Below, one piece after another: positions 9,981-20,278 of a stretch of DNA of 64,000 nt (its first letter is position 1; each line of letters opens with the position of its first letter). Under the pieces are notes generated by a model. It was given only the letters and a program-made list of their open reading frames with translations, did no database searches and was not told the DNA's origin. This DNA comes from JAKACA01 sp052143575 (GTDB lineage: Bacteria > Actinomycetota > Acidimicrobiia > Acidimicrobiales > Bog-793). The position numbers and the translations under genes were made by a program. Location of the stretch: assembly GCA_052143575.1 (NCBI GenBank), contig JBKQSP010000043.1, positions 62,001 through 126,000 of the forward strand, read 5' to 3'.

Positions 9981-11412
<1,432 letters not shown>

Positions 11413-11416
<4 letters not shown>

Positions 11417-12477
11417 GCGCTTCTCTCCTCGGCGTTGTAGTCCAGTGGTTTGGCGGCCTCACGCCCCGACCCCTGCCGCAGGGCCTCGGCACCGCCCACG
11501 ATCTCCATGATCTCGCTCGTGATGGTGTCCTGGCGGGCCCGGTTCATGACCCGCCTGAGGTTCTTGATGAGCTCGTCTGCATTCTCCGTGGCAGCCGACA
11601 TGGCCCGCTGGCGGGCGATGTGCTCAGAGGCGGAGGCCTCCAGCAAGGCGGCGTAGAGCGCCGCTTCGGCGTAACGGGGGACGAGAAGAGCGAGCAGATC
11701 CTCCGGTGGAGGCTCGAATTCGAAGTAGCCGCTCCGTGCCCCGCCATCGCCGTCACTGGCAGCGTCAGCCGGAGCGGGCAACGTGGAGGCGGTCACCACG
11801 TCCCCGTCGCCGGATGAAACCTCGTGGCCGTCGCCCGCCACGATGGGCGGGCTCGACCCGGGGAGCCGCGCCGGCGTGCCACCGCCCGGCTCGAGGGGTG
11901 GCAACGGGAGGATTTGGCGGGTCGCCACGGTCTGGATGCCGGCGCTCACGAAGCGAGTCGAGACCAGCTCCACGAGATCGAACTCGCCGGCGAGGAAGCC
12001 CGGAACCACCGTGGCGGCGATCTCGCGGGCATGCTCGTAGGTGGGTGCGTCGGGCATCGTGAAGGTGTGGGCGATCGGGCGATGCCGGAAGCGGAAATAG
12101 CCGATCGCCTTCTTGCCGGCGCTCGTGACCGTGTAGTCGCGGCCGGCGGCCTCCCCGGTCTTCATCAACCGCTCCGCCGTGCGCAGCACGAAGGCGTTGT
12201 AGCCGCCGCACAGGCCGCGGTCGGACACGATGGCGACGACGGCGACGTGCTCCGGCGACTCGGGAATGCCGATGAGCCGTTCCGGGGCCGTGCCGTCGGA
12301 GGCGACGTCGTTGAGGACGCGCTCCATGCCGTGCAGGTAGGGACGGGCGCCGGCGATGCGCGCCTGGGCGCGCGCCATCCGCGACGCCGCGATCAGCTCC
12401 ATCGCTCGCGTGATCTTCTTCGTCGACTCGACGGTTCGGATCCGTGTTCGCAGGAGGCGTTCCTGCCCACCAGCCAT
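11413..12477 (-). CDS. atpG: ATP synthase F1 gamma subunit with large insertion
   Basis: Gamma is the central rotor shaft of F1. The N-terminal helix (RIRTVESTKKITRAMELIAASRM) and the C-terminal helix (NADELIKNLRRVMNRARQDTITSEIMEIVGGA) are well conserved. At 354 residues the protein is about 55 longer than the family norm because of a Gly/Pro/Asp/Ser-rich insertion at roughly residues 195-249 (DNA 11731-11895), placed in the globular part. Mycobacterial gamma also has an insertion, but of only about a dozen residues. The start lies 3 bp after the atpA stop. Confidence 0.95.
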
Positions 12478-12480
12478 CGC

Positions 12481-14289
12481 TTACTCCGCCTCGCCCGCCC
12501 CGGGCCAACCTTCGTCGGTCCGGGGCGCCGGCGCCGCAGCCTGCGGCGCAGCAGGGCCTTCCTCGGCGGCGGCTCCGTCACTGGCAGGGTCGGCAGCTGA
12601 GTCAGCGACGGCGGTAGCAGCGTCATCACGAAGGCCGGCAGCGCTTCGGTCACCGTCACCGGCGGTGGTGGAGGCTTCGTTGTCGGCGCCGGCGGCGGCT
12701 TCCCTGTCGGAAGCGTCGGAACCGCTCGCCTCGGTAACGGTCGTCCCCGGCGCTTCGCCAGGCGAGGCGTCGGAGTCGACCGGAGCGAACTGGGTCTTCA
12801 GCTCGTTGATGGCGGCGTCCAGATCGGCCTCCGGCGGCAGCTGACCGGTCTCCCGGATCTGCTGCAACAAGTCGGCGTGGCGGGCCCGGAAGTGTGCCCG
12901 CAACTCCTGCTCGAAGCGGTGCACCTCGCCGATGGCGATGTCGTCGACGTGCCCGTGCGTGCCGGCGTAGATCACGATGACCTGCTCCTCCACGGCGAGC
13001 GGCTCGTTCAGGCCCTGCTTGAGAAGCTCGGTCAAGCGGTAGCCGCGATCGAGCTGTGCCTGCGAAGCCCTGTCGAGCTCGGAGCCGAAGGTGGCGAAGG
13101 CTTCGAGGTCGCGGAACTGCGCCAGGTCGATCTTGAGGGTGCCGGCAACGGCCCGCATCGCCTTGATCTGGGCGGCACCGCCGACTCGGGACACCGAGTT
13201 GCCGACGTGCATGGCCGGTCGAACACCGGAGTTGAAAAGGTCGGTCTCGAGGAAGATCTGCCCGTCGGTGATGGAGATGACGTTCGTCGGGATGTAGGCG
13301 GAGATGTCGCCCGCCTTCGTCTCGATGATCGGCAGGGCCGTCAACGACCCCCCTCCCATGGCGTCCGACAACTTGGCGGCCCGCTCGAGCAGGCGGCTGT
13401 GCAGATAGAAGACGTCGCCTGGGTAGGCCTCGCGGCCCGGGGGGCGACGAAGCAGGAGCGAGAGCTGCCGGTAGGCCTCCGCATGCTTCGAGAGGTCGTC
13501 GTAGATGATGAGGGCGTGCTGCCCGCTCTCCATCCAGTGCTGCCCCATGGCGCAACCCGCGTACGGCGCCAGGTACTTGAACGGTGCCGGCTCGGAGGCG
13601 GGCGCCGCCACGACGACGGTGTACTCGAGGGCCCCGTGCTCGGCCAAGGTCGCCACCGTCTGTGCGACCGTGGAGCCCTTCTGGCCGACGGCGACGTAGA
13701 TGCATTTCACGTTCTGGCCGCGCTGATTGATGATCGTGTCGACGGCAATGGTCGTCTTGCCCGTCTTGCGGTCGCCGATGAGCAGCTCGCGCTGGCCGCG
13801 GCCGATCGGCGTCATGGCGTCGATGACCTTGATGCCGGTCTGCAGCGGTTCCTTCACCGGCTGGCGCTTGACGATGCCCGGAGCCTGGATCTCCACTCGC
13901 CGGTCCACGGTGTTGGAGAGGAGGCCCTTGCCGTCGATCGGGTTGCCGAGCGGGTCGACGACGCGCCCGAGCAAGCCGTCGCCGACGGGCACTGAGAGGA
14001 TGCGGCCGGTGGCGCGGACGATCTGACCTTCGTCCAGCTTGTCGACCGAGCCCAAGACGACCGCCCCGATCGTCTCCTCGTCGAGGTTGAGGGCGAGCCC
14101 GACGGTGCCGTTCTCGAACTCGAGCAGCTCGTTGACCGAGCAGTTGGGCAGGCCGGTCACGCGGGCGATGCCGTCGCCGACCTCGGCGATGCGTCCGACT
14201 TCCTCTGCGCGCACCTCTGCGGAGTACTCCGCCACGTGGCGGTGCAGGGCGGCTTCGATGTCTTCGGCGCTGATCGTGAGCTCTGGCAT
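12481..14289 (-). CDS. atpA: ATP synthase F1 alpha subunit with acidic C-terminal tail
   Basis: Alpha is the non-catalytic nucleotide-binding subunit. The protein from ATG 14289 is 602 residues; the start is supported by AGGA five to six bases upstream and by the conserved opening LTISAEDIEAAL. Walker A is GDRKTGKTTI. After the normal C-terminal domain (ending near INELKTQFAPV) comes a tail of about 98 residues, rich in Ala, Asp, Glu, Ser and Gly and ending at the stop (DNA 12484-12777). Mycobacterial alpha also carries a C-terminal extension, known to suppress ATP hydrolysis, but shorter (about 36 residues). Confidence 0.96.
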   Translation of the reverse strand: MPELTISAEDIEAALHRHVAEYSAEVRAEEVGRIAEVGDGIARVTGLPNCSVNELLEFENGTVGLALNLDEETIGAVVLGSVDKLDEGQIVRATGRILSVPVGDGLLGRVVDPLGNPIDGKGLLSNTVDRRVEIQAPGIVKRQPVKEPLQTGIKVIDAMTPIGRGQRELLIGDRKTGKTTIAVDTIINQRGQNVKCIYVAVGQKGSTVAQTVATLAEHGALEYTVVVAAPASEPAPFKYLAPYAGCAMGQHWMESGQHALIIYDDLSKHAEAYRQLSLLLRRPPGREAYPGDVFYLHSRLLERAAKLSDAMGGGSLTALPIIETKAGDISAYIPTNVISITDGQIFLETDLFNSGVRPAMHVGNSVSRVGGAAQIKAMRAVAGTLKIDLAQFRDLEAFATFGSELDRASQAQLDRGYRLTELLKQGLNEPLAVEEQVIVIYAGTHGHVDDIAIGEVHRFEQELRAHFRARHADLLQQIRETGQLPPEADLDAAINELKTQFAPVDSDASPGEAPGTTVTEASGSDASDREAAAGADNEASTTAGDGDRSAAGLRDDAATAVADSAADPASDGAAAEEGPAAPQAAAPAPRTDEGWPGAGEAE

Positions 14290-14378
14290 GTGCTGTCCTG
14301 TGTTCCTTTTGTCCTCGTCGTTGGACTCGTCGTGAGTTATCTCGTCAGCGGGCTCGTCGCCCTCGGGTGGTTGCAAGA

Positions 14379-15281
14379 TCACGCTCGTTGCAGGAGCGAC
14401 TCGCGCAGCTGCTCGAGCCGGTGACGGACCGTTCCGTCGATGACCGTGTCACCGACGCTGATCCGCACGCCGCCGAGCACGGAGGGATCGATCCGCACGC
14501 GCAGTTCCACCTGCCGGCGCATGATCTTCGAGAGCGCTCGCACCATCCGCTCCCGCTCGCTGGCGTCCAGCTCCACTGCGGCGCGGACGTCGGCGATGCG
14601 GCGCCCGCGTTCGGCGGCGGCGATCTCCACGAGGTAGTCGAGGGCGCCGACGAAATCCCGCGTGCGGCCGGCACGCAGCACGTAGCTCGCCAGCAGGATC
14701 GTCGCCGGCGTCACCTTGTTCGCCAGCAGATCGGCCAGCACGGCGACGCGGCGATCGACGGGAGAGCTGGCGTCGGCCAAGGCCTGGCGGAGTGGCGTGC
14801 TGTGCTCGGCCAGGCGGGCGAGGCGGAACAGCTCGTCCTCGATCTCGTCCACATTGCTGTCGTCGGTCTCGAGCTCGAAGATGCGCTCGCCGTAACCGCG
14901 GATGCGTTCGTAGGCGCCTGATCGACCGGTGGGCGGCTCGGCTCCCGGCGGCTCGCCGACTGCGGCGCGTGCGCTCTCGACCTCGGCGATCTCCACGAGG
15001 CGCTCGAGCGTCTTCGGGAGCTCGGCGGCCCGCTCGCTCAGCACGGCGAACACGACCGGAGCCAGTGCCTCGGGCGAGACTTTTGCGGCGAGCAGCTCTT
15101 CGAGCACGTCACAGCGACTCTGCGCCGCGATGGAGCCGTCCGTGACGACCTCGCGCAGAACCTCCGAATTAACGAGCAGGCGCGACATCTCGGCGAGGTC
15201 GGACGCCACCACATTGATGCGTCCTTCACGCTCGGCGGCATCGAAAGCAGCCGCCGCGTAGCCCCGCACGAGCTCGAGCAT
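14379..15281 (-). CDS. atpH: ATP synthase delta subunit with duplicated N-terminal domain
   Basis: Delta joins the peripheral stalk to the top of F1. This copy is 300 residues, whereas a simple delta is about 180. Two successive OSCP/delta N-terminal domains are visible: residues 1-108 and 123-236. They align along their length (LREVVTDGS...DVLEELLAAKVSP...LERLVEIAE against LRQALADAS...AVLADLLANKVTP...LDYLVEIAA). A single C-terminal delta domain follows (237-300, VELRVRIDPSVLGGVRISVGD). The b subunit is a separate upstream gene here, not fused as in mycobacteria. The start shares one base with the atpF stop (TGATG). Confidence 0.93.
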   Translation of the reverse strand: MLELVRGYAAAAFDAAEREGRINVVASDLAEMSRLLVNSEVLREVVTDGSIAAQSRCDVLEELLAAKVSPEALAPVVFAVLSERAAELPKTLERLVEIAEVESARAAVGEPPGAEPPTGRSGAYERIRGYGERIFELETDDSNVDEIEDELFRLARLAEHSTPLRQALADASSPVDRRVAVLADLLANKVTPATILLASYVLRAGRTRDFVGALDYLVEIAAAERGRRIADVRAAVELDASERERMVRALSKIMRRQVELRVRIDPSVLGGVRISVGDTVIDGTVRHRLEQLRESLLQRA

Positions 15282-15805
15282 CAGCGGCCGGCCCCGGAGC
15301 CTTCGCTGCTTGCCTGCGCAGCTGAGATCGCCTCCTCCACGAGGGCGCGGTGGCGCTCGTCGTCGAGTCCGGCACCGATGACGCGTTCGGCAGCTTCGAG
15401 CACGAGCGAGCCCAGCTGGCTCATGACCTCGGAGCGGGCCCGGTCACGCTCCAGGTCGATTTCGGCCTGGGCGCTTTCAACGAGGCGAGCGTGCTCCTCG
15501 ATACCGCGCTGGCGGCCTTCTTCTCTGAGCTGCTCGGCGATCTCGTTGGCTCGGTCAACGATGGCGCGGGCTTCCTGTCGCGCTCCCTCGAGCAGCTCAC
15601 GGCGCCGCGCCGCCAGGTCGTCGGCGTCGCGCTTGGCGTCCTCGGCGGCCTGGATCGAGTTGCGGATGTGCTCGGCCCGGTCGTTCATCGCCTTGCGCAA
15701 CGGTGGCAGCACGTACTTGGCGATGAAGCCCAGCACGAGCAGGAAGGCGATGAGCTCGAGGACGAACGTGAAGCCCGGGAGCAGGAAGAGGCTGGAGACC
15801 AGCAT
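15281..15805 (-). CDS. atpF: ATP synthase F0 b subunit
   Basis: Subunit b forms the peripheral stalk. The 174-residue protein has one N-terminal membrane helix (about residues 10-30, FTFVLELIAFLLVLGFIAKYV) followed by PPLRKAMNDRAEHI and a long charged coiled coil to the C-terminus. This is the standard b architecture and length. The stop overlaps the start of atpH by one base. Only one b-type gene is present in the operon, so the stalk is probably a b homodimer. Confidence 0.94.
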   Translation of the reverse strand: MLVSSLFLLPGFTFVLELIAFLLVLGFIAKYVLPPLRKAMNDRAEHIRNSIQAAEDAKRDADDLAARRRELLEGARQEARAIVDRANEIAEQLREEGRQRGIEEHARLVESAQAEIDLERDRARSEVMSQLGSLVLEAAERVIGAGLDDERHRALVEEAISAAQASSEGSGAGR

Positions 15806-15817
15806 GGGCGGCTCCGC

Positions 15818-16081
15818 CTACTTCTTGTACAGAACGAAGACGAACAGAATCATGAACACGAGATTGATGAAGTACATCGCCTCGCACAGGCCCACGACGA
15901 TGAACATCGTCGTGTACAGACGGCCCTGCGCCTCCGGTTGCCGGGCGATGCCGGCGATCGTCTGGCTACCAGCCAGACCGTCACCGATAGCAGCGCCGAT
16001 CGCACCACCGCCGAGCGCGAGCCCGCCGCCGATGAACGCCCCAGCGGAGCTGAGCGCTTGTGCTGTGGTCTCTGCTGCCAT
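15818..16081 (-). CDS. atpE: ATP synthase F0 c subunit
   Basis: The c subunit forms the rotating ring in the membrane. The 87-residue protein is a two-helix hairpin with a glycine-rich first helix (AFIGGGLALGGGAIGAAIG), the polar loop ARQPE, and the ion-binding carboxylate Glu67 in the second helix (VVGLCEAMYFI). I see no clear sodium-binding signature, so proton coupling is the likely mode. It lies in the usual position between atpB and atpF. Confidence 0.95.
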   Translation of the reverse strand: MAAETTAQALSSAGAFIGGGLALGGGAIGAAIGDGLAGSQTIAGIARQPEAQGRLYTTMFIVVGLCEAMYFINLVFMILFVFVLYKK

Positions 16082-16162
16082 TTGCCTTTTCTCCTGTTTC
16101 TCTGTGATTGAACAGAACTTTGAGTGTCAGATCAGTCCGGATCGGTCGTCGCCGCGCCGAGA

Positions 16163-16903
16163 TCAGTGGCCTCCGGTGACCGCTGATGAGAAATACAGCA
16201 ACGTGAGGAGCGTGAAGATGAACGCCTGCACCGGACCGACGAAGAGGCCGTCGAAGAGCTTCCAGACGACGTCGAGGAGAGGGATGGGGACGATGAACTT
16301 CGCCGGCAGGTCGGAGATCAGCACGAGCATGATGCCGCCGGCGAAGATGTTGCCGAAGAGTCGGAGGGCGAGCGTGAGGGGCTTGGCGATCTCCTCGATG
16401 ATGTTGATGAGGAACATGGCCGGCGGCTTGAAGTAGTGGGCGATGTAGGCCTTGAAGCCGTTCTTCTGGATCCAGGTGAAGTGGACCAGGAAGATGACGA
16501 GGACGGCCATGGCGGCGGTCAGGTTGATGTCCCCGGTCGGTGCCGGCAACAGCTGATGGTGGCCCGGCCAGGTGGTCGGGATCATCTCGAGCCAGTTGCA
16601 GATCAGGATGAAGACGAACAGCGTCACGGCGAGCGGGACAACGAAGAGCCCCTGGTCTCCCATGGTCGAGGCAACCTGGTTCTCGACGGCCGAAACGATC
16701 GTCTCGAACGCCAGCTGCAGCTTGCCAGGCACGCCCGAGGTGACCTGCCGCCGGAGCATGACCCCGAGCGTCACGATGATCAGGCCGGCGACGCACACCG
16801 ACACGAGGTCGTCGATGTTGATGGGCCCGAGTGGCCCCAGGTTCACCGTGAGGTGGTCGCCTACCGGGACGTCGATGGCGAGCAGCGACGGGGTGAGGTT
16901 CAC
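16163..16903 (-). CDS. atpB: ATP synthase F0 a subunit
   Basis: Subunit a forms the proton half-channels. The 246-residue protein is strongly hydrophobic with several membrane helices and carries the essential arginine in LTLALRLFGNIFAGG. The start is the GTG at 16903, which overlaps the atpI stop as GTGA; the codons that follow (VNLTPSLLAID) begin the protein, while the upstream in-frame sequence lies inside atpI and is not coding. Confidence 0.93.
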   Translation of the reverse strand: MNLTPSLLAIDVPVGDHLTVNLGPLGPINIDDLVSVCVAGLIIVTLGVMLRRQVTSGVPGKLQLAFETIVSAVENQVASTMGDQGLFVVPLAVTLFVFILICNWLEMIPTTWPGHHQLLPAPTGDINLTAAMAVLVIFLVHFTWIQKNGFKAYIAHYFKPPAMFLINIIEEIAKPLTLALRLFGNIFAGGIMLVLISDLPAKFIVPIPLLDVVWKLFDGLFVGPVQAFIFTLLTLLYFSSAVTGGH

Positions 16904-17316
16904 GCCACGAAGCCCTTGCGCACGATCGGCACGATCAGGTTGGCGAGGAATACGAGGTAGAAGAGCGCCACGCCCGCCACGGTCCCGAAGCCGAGCTGCC
17001 GCGCCACGAGGGCGAGCACGACGATGACGACCGTGGTCACGCCGAGGCGGAACAAGGTCAGGGAGGCGAGCGCGCGCATGGGGCGGGCGGTCTGCGCCTC
17101 GCTCACCTTTGCGGTCTGCTGGGTGATGAGCCGGACGTTGACGATGCCGAGAACGAGGCCGATGCACACACCGAGGCCGAAGAGCAGGTACCCGAGCAAG
17201 CCGGCGACGACGAGCGCGACCGCTCCGACGCCGATCGCGGAGAAGATCGTGCGCCGGAGCAGACGCTGGAGCTCGGGCAGCGTGATCTGCTCGAAGAGTT
17301 CTGCCAGTCGGTTCAT
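16900..17316 (-). CDS. atpI: ATP synthase subunit I-like membrane protein
   Basis: This 138-residue protein has four hydrophobic segments (about residues 24-45, 48-65, 85-105 and 112-130) and the position of the assembly-related subunit I before atpB. AtpI-type proteins help assemble the c-ring and are not part of the finished enzyme. Sequence is poorly conserved in this family, so the call rests on topology and on the GTGA overlap with atpB. Confidence 0.8.
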   Translation of the reverse strand: MNRLAELFEQITLPELQRLLRRTIFSAIGVGAVALVVAGLLGYLLFGLGVCIGLVLGIVNVRLITQQTAKVSEAQTARPMRALASLTLFRLGVTTVVIVVLALVARQLGFGTVAGVALFYLVFLANLIVPIVRKGFVA

Positions 17317-17387
17317 ACCCTTGAAGTCACTCCCTGCGCGCGGGCGACCGACTCGGCCGGCCGCGCTGCTGGCTCACACAACAAGAC

Positions 17388-17591
17388 CTACAGAAATGCC
17401 CTGATCTCGAAATACACCGCTGCCACGGCGGCAACGATGCCGAGGCCAAGCCCGACGAAGGTGAACGTGAGCCCCGTCTTGAGCGTCTCGTCCAGCCAGT
17501 AGCCGCCGCCGACCCCGGCGCCGACGCACAAAGCCGTCGAGACACCCATTCCGAGCAGAGTGGCCAGGCTCGGCGTGGGCTTGCTGCTCAC
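17388..17591 (-). CDS. AtpZ/AtpI-family small membrane protein
   Basis: A 67-residue protein with two transmembrane helices: GMGVSTALCVGAGVGGGYWLDE and FTFVGLGLGIVAAVAAVYFEI. The glycine-rich first helix followed by a WLDE/D turn is typical of the AtpZ family encoded at the head of many atp operons, where it may assist assembly or Mg/Ca transport. The GTG at 17591 is chosen because the upstream frame belongs to the wecA-like gene and lacks membrane character. Confidence 0.75.
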   Translation of the reverse strand: MSSKPTPSLATLLGMGVSTALCVGAGVGGGYWLDETLKTGLTFTFVGLGLGIVAAVAAVYFEIRAFL

Positions 17592-17601
17592 TTTCGCATC
17601 C

Positions 17602-18954
17602 CTATCCTCGCGTCGGAGGGTGGTGGCGAGCAAAACGGCGCCGGTGCTGCCCACGGTGCCCGCCGGCCGCCATGTCGCGGCGTCCGTCGCCGGAGGTCGC
17701 CTCCGCCCCTGCGCCGGCCACACCGACCGCCCCGCCGGCGCCTCCAGAACCGCCGTCGACTGACCCGGCGCCCCTTCGTGGTGATCGACCGACGGCTTTG
17801 GCGTTTGCGGCGGTACCCCCTGCCATCGCTCCGGCAGCTTGGGCCTCGAGGGAGGGGTCCTTGCGCAGCCCGGGCTGGAAGAGGGTGTAGAGGGCCGCCG
17901 CCAGTACGAGCAGCCCGATGGGGATGGCACCACCCCATGAGGGGTAGAAGGTCGGGTAGAGCACGAGAGCGCACAGGAGGAAGGTCCAGGTCCACAGCAC
18001 GACGACGGTGCGGCGATGGCCGTGGCCGAGCCGCATCAACCGGTGGTGGAGGTGCTCGAGATCTCGCACGGCCACTCCGGTCCGCCGTATCGTGCGCCGC
18101 ACGATGGCGAAGACGGTGTCCACGATCGGCACCCCGAGGATGACGAAGGGCACGAACAAGGGCACGAAGAAGAAGTACGTCTGGCCCCAGGCCGGTTCGG
18201 CACCGCCGCCGATCACCATCGTGCTGGCAGCCATGAGGAGACCGAGCACCATGGCGCCGGTGTCTCCCATGAAGATCTTCGCCCGGTGGAAGTTGTGCGG
18301 GAGGAATCCGATGCAGAGGCCACTCGTCGCCGCCGCGATGAGCGGCCCGATGTTGCCGTTCGGCAGCAAGCCGAGCGCCTCGAGGCGCAAGCCGTAGACG
18401 CACAGTGCCCCCGACGCGATGGCGACGACGCCGGCGGCAAGGCCGTCGAGACCGTCCATCAGGTTGACGGCATTGGCGATCCCGATGACCCAGACGGCCG
18501 TCACGAGAGGCAGGATCGACGGCGCCAGGATCAGATAGCCGGCGAAGGGAACCTTGAAGTGCAACATCGTCACGCCGGCGAAGTAGAGGATCATGGCCGC
18601 CAGCACCTGGCCGGCCACCTTTGCCGGCGCCGACACCTCCCGCAGGTCGTCGATGAAGCCGACGAGGAACATGGCACCCGCCGCCGCCAGGACGCCGACC
18701 GCCTCGTTCGGGTCGAGGAACACGAGATGGAAGCTCGGGCCGGGCAGGAGCCGGGCGACGCCGAGGGCAGCGGCGAAGGCCAGGAACATCGCCGTGCCAC
18801 CTGCCGTCGGCGTGGGCACCGTGTGCACGCGCTCGGAGTCGGGCATCACGATGATCCGCCACCGGACGGCAATGGCCCGCATGGCAAAGGTCAGGACGTA
18901 GGTGGCGGCTGCCGCGACGCCGAGGACGGCGAGACAGCCCTGTATCTGCGTCAG
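17602..18954 (-). CDS. WecA/MraY-family undecaprenyl-phosphate GlcNAc-1-phosphate transferase
   Basis: This polytopic membrane enzyme transfers a sugar-1-phosphate from a UDP-sugar to undecaprenyl phosphate, starting synthesis of wall glycopolymers. Motifs include PTPTAGGTAMFL, the Asp-rich GFIDDLRE, NAVNLMDGLDGLA and FMGDTGAMVLG, and the His cluster DLEHLHHRLMRLGH typical of the WecA branch. About 70 C-terminal residues are Gly/Ala-rich and probably disordered. The ATG at 18882 would delete the first membrane helix (CLAVLGVAAAATYVLTFAM); the frame runs back to a CTG at 18954 with GGAGG six bases upstream, overlapping the glyA stop as CTGA. I therefore annotate CTG (450 residues). Confidence 0.87.
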   Translation of the reverse strand: MTQIQGCLAVLGVAAAATYVLTFAMRAIAVRWRIIVMPDSERVHTVPTPTAGGTAMFLAFAAALGVARLLPGPSFHLVFLDPNEAVGVLAAAGAMFLVGFIDDLREVSAPAKVAGQVLAAMILYFAGVTMLHFKVPFAGYLILAPSILPLVTAVWVIGIANAVNLMDGLDGLAAGVVAIASGALCVYGLRLEALGLLPNGNIGPLIAAATSGLCIGFLPHNFHRAKIFMGDTGAMVLGLLMAASTMVIGGGAEPAWGQTYFFFVPLFVPFVILGVPIVDTVFAIVRRTIRRTGVAVRDLEHLHHRLMRLGHGHRRTVVVLWTWTFLLCALVLYPTFYPSWGGAIPIGLLVLAAALYTLFQPGLRKDPSLEAQAAGAMAGGTAANAKAVGRSPRRGAGSVDGGSGGAGGAVGVAGAGAEATSGDGRRDMAAGGHRGQHRRRFARHHPPTRG

Positions 18955-20237
18955 AGCAGTCCTCCCACCCCTTCGGGATACGGGTCGAACGTCTTTCGGA
19001 GCGACCGCACCTCCTCGCGGACCGCCTTCAGCTCGGACTCGTCGTCGCGGCCGCGCAGGGCACGGGCCAGCAAGCCGGCCACGACCGCCATCTCGGGCTC
19101 ACGCATTCCCGCCGTCGTCTCGGCGGCGGTCCCGAGGCGCAATCCGCTCGCCACGAAAGGTGGCCGCGGATCGTCGGGAATCTGGTTGCGGTTGCAGGTG
19201 ATGCCGGCACGGTCGAGGGCCTCCTGGGCGATCTTGCCGCTGAGCTCGGTGTCGAAGTCCCGCAGATCGACGAGGACGAGGTGATTGTCCGTCCCACCGG
19301 CGACGAGGCGGAAACCCTCGGCCACGAGGGCTTCGGCAAAGGCGCCGGCGTTGGCGACGACTTGGGCAGCGTAGGACTTGAAGGCCGGCTGCGAGGCTTC
19401 ACGGAAAGCGACCGCCTTGGCGGCGATGACGTGGTCGAGGGGGCCGCCCTGCAGTCCCGGGAAGACCGCCGAGTCGACGGCGCGGGCGAGGTCCGCCCCG
19501 CACAGGATGGAACCGCCTCGGGGTCCGCGCAGCGTCTTGTGCGTCGTGAACGTGACGACGTCGGCGATCCCGACCGGGCTCGGGTGGACGCCGGCGGCCA
19601 CGAGGCCGGCGGGGTGAGCCATGTCGAACATGAACTTGGCACCCACCTCGTCGGCGATCTCCCGGAAGGGCGCCGGGTCGATGGTGCGCGAGTAGGCCGT
19701 CGTGCCGGCCACGATCAGCTTCGGCCGCTCGCGGCGGGCGAGGTCACGCACCTGGTCCAGGTCGATCCTCTCACCGGAACCGTCGCTTCGCGCCGGGGTG
19801 ACGCCGTAGGCGACGAAGTGGTAGAGCTTGCCCGTGATCGACACCGGCGACCCGTGCGTGAGGTGGCCTCCCTGATCGAGCCGCATCGCCAGGATCGTGT
19901 CGCCCGGGCTGACAAGGGCGAGGTAGGCGGCGAGGTTGGCGGAGGCGCCGGCGTGCGGCTGCACGTTGGCGTGATCGGCGCCGAAGAGCGCAGTCGCCCG
20001 GTTGCGGGCGAGGTCCTCCACCTCGTCGGCTACGAAGTTTCCGCCGTAGTAGCGCCGGCCCGGGTAGCCCTCTGAGTACTTGTTCGTGAGGACCGAAGCC
20101 GAGGCGGTCATCACCGCCAGCGACGTGAAGTTCTCCGAGGCGATGAGCTGAAGTGTCGTGCGCTGACGCTCCAGCTCATCGACGAGCAGGGCGCGCACCT
20201 CGGGATCGCCGGCCAGCGGCGATGTGTCTTCGGTCAT
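18951..20237 (-). CDS. glyA: Serine hydroxymethyltransferase
   Basis: GlyA interconverts serine and glycine, supplying methylene-tetrahydrofolate. The 428-residue PLP enzyme has the Schiff-base lysine motif VTFTTHKTLRGPRGGSI, the N-terminal LIASENFTS and the NKYSEGYPGRRYYGG signature. It heads the minus-strand run into the WecA-like gene and the atp operon. A TAGACT hexamer eight bases before the ATG and the lack of a Shine-Dalgarno sequence suggest a (nearly) leaderless transcript. Confidence 0.95.
   Translation of the reverse strand: MTEDTSPLAGDPEVRALLVDELERQRTTLQLIASENFTSLAVMTASASVLTNKYSEGYPGRRYYGGNFVADEVEDLARNRATALFGADHANVQPHAGASANLAAYLALVSPGDTILAMRLDQGGHLTHGSPVSITGKLYHFVAYGVTPARSDGSGERIDLDQVRDLARRERPKLIVAGTTAYSRTIDPAPFREIADEVGAKFMFDMAHPAGLVAAGVHPSPVGIADVVTFTTHKTLRGPRGGSILCGADLARAVDSAVFPGLQGGPLDHVIAAKAVAFREASQPAFKSYAAQVVANAGAFAEALVAEGFRLVAGGTDNHLVLVDLRDFDTELSGKIAQEALDRAGITCNRNQIPDDPRPPFVASGLRLGTAAETTAGMREPEMAVVAGLLARALRGRDDESELKAVREEVRSLRKTFDPYPEGVGGLL
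18961..18965 (-). promoter_or_regulatory. Shine-Dalgarno sequence before the CTG start of the wecA-like gene
   Basis: GGAGG on the minus strand ends six bases before CTG 18954 and lies within the last codons of glyA. No such site precedes the downstream ATG at 18882. Confidence 0.55.
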
Positions 20238-20245
20238 GAGGACCG

Positions 20246-20251
20246 AGTCTA
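20246..20251 (-). promoter_or_regulatory. -10 hexamer TAGACT for glyA
   Basis: TAGACT lies eight bases upstream of the glyA ATG. It is back to back with the ABC transporter promoter in a 41-bp intergenic space. Confidence 0.45.
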
Positions 20252-20265
20252 CGACGGCGCCTGGC

Positions 20266-20271
20266 TATCCT
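20266..20271 (+). promoter_or_regulatory. -10 hexamer TATCCT, leaderless start of the ABC operon
   Basis: TATCCT ends exactly seven bases before ATG 20279, with no ribosome-binding sequence in between. Confidence 0.5.
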
Positions 20272-20278
20272 CACGGCC

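Noticed and set aside
17588..18862. Alternative 424-codon frame overlapping the WecA-like gene
   Set aside because: The product is Arg/His/Pro-rich and lacks membrane helices, while the overlapping frame has all WecA/MraY motifs.
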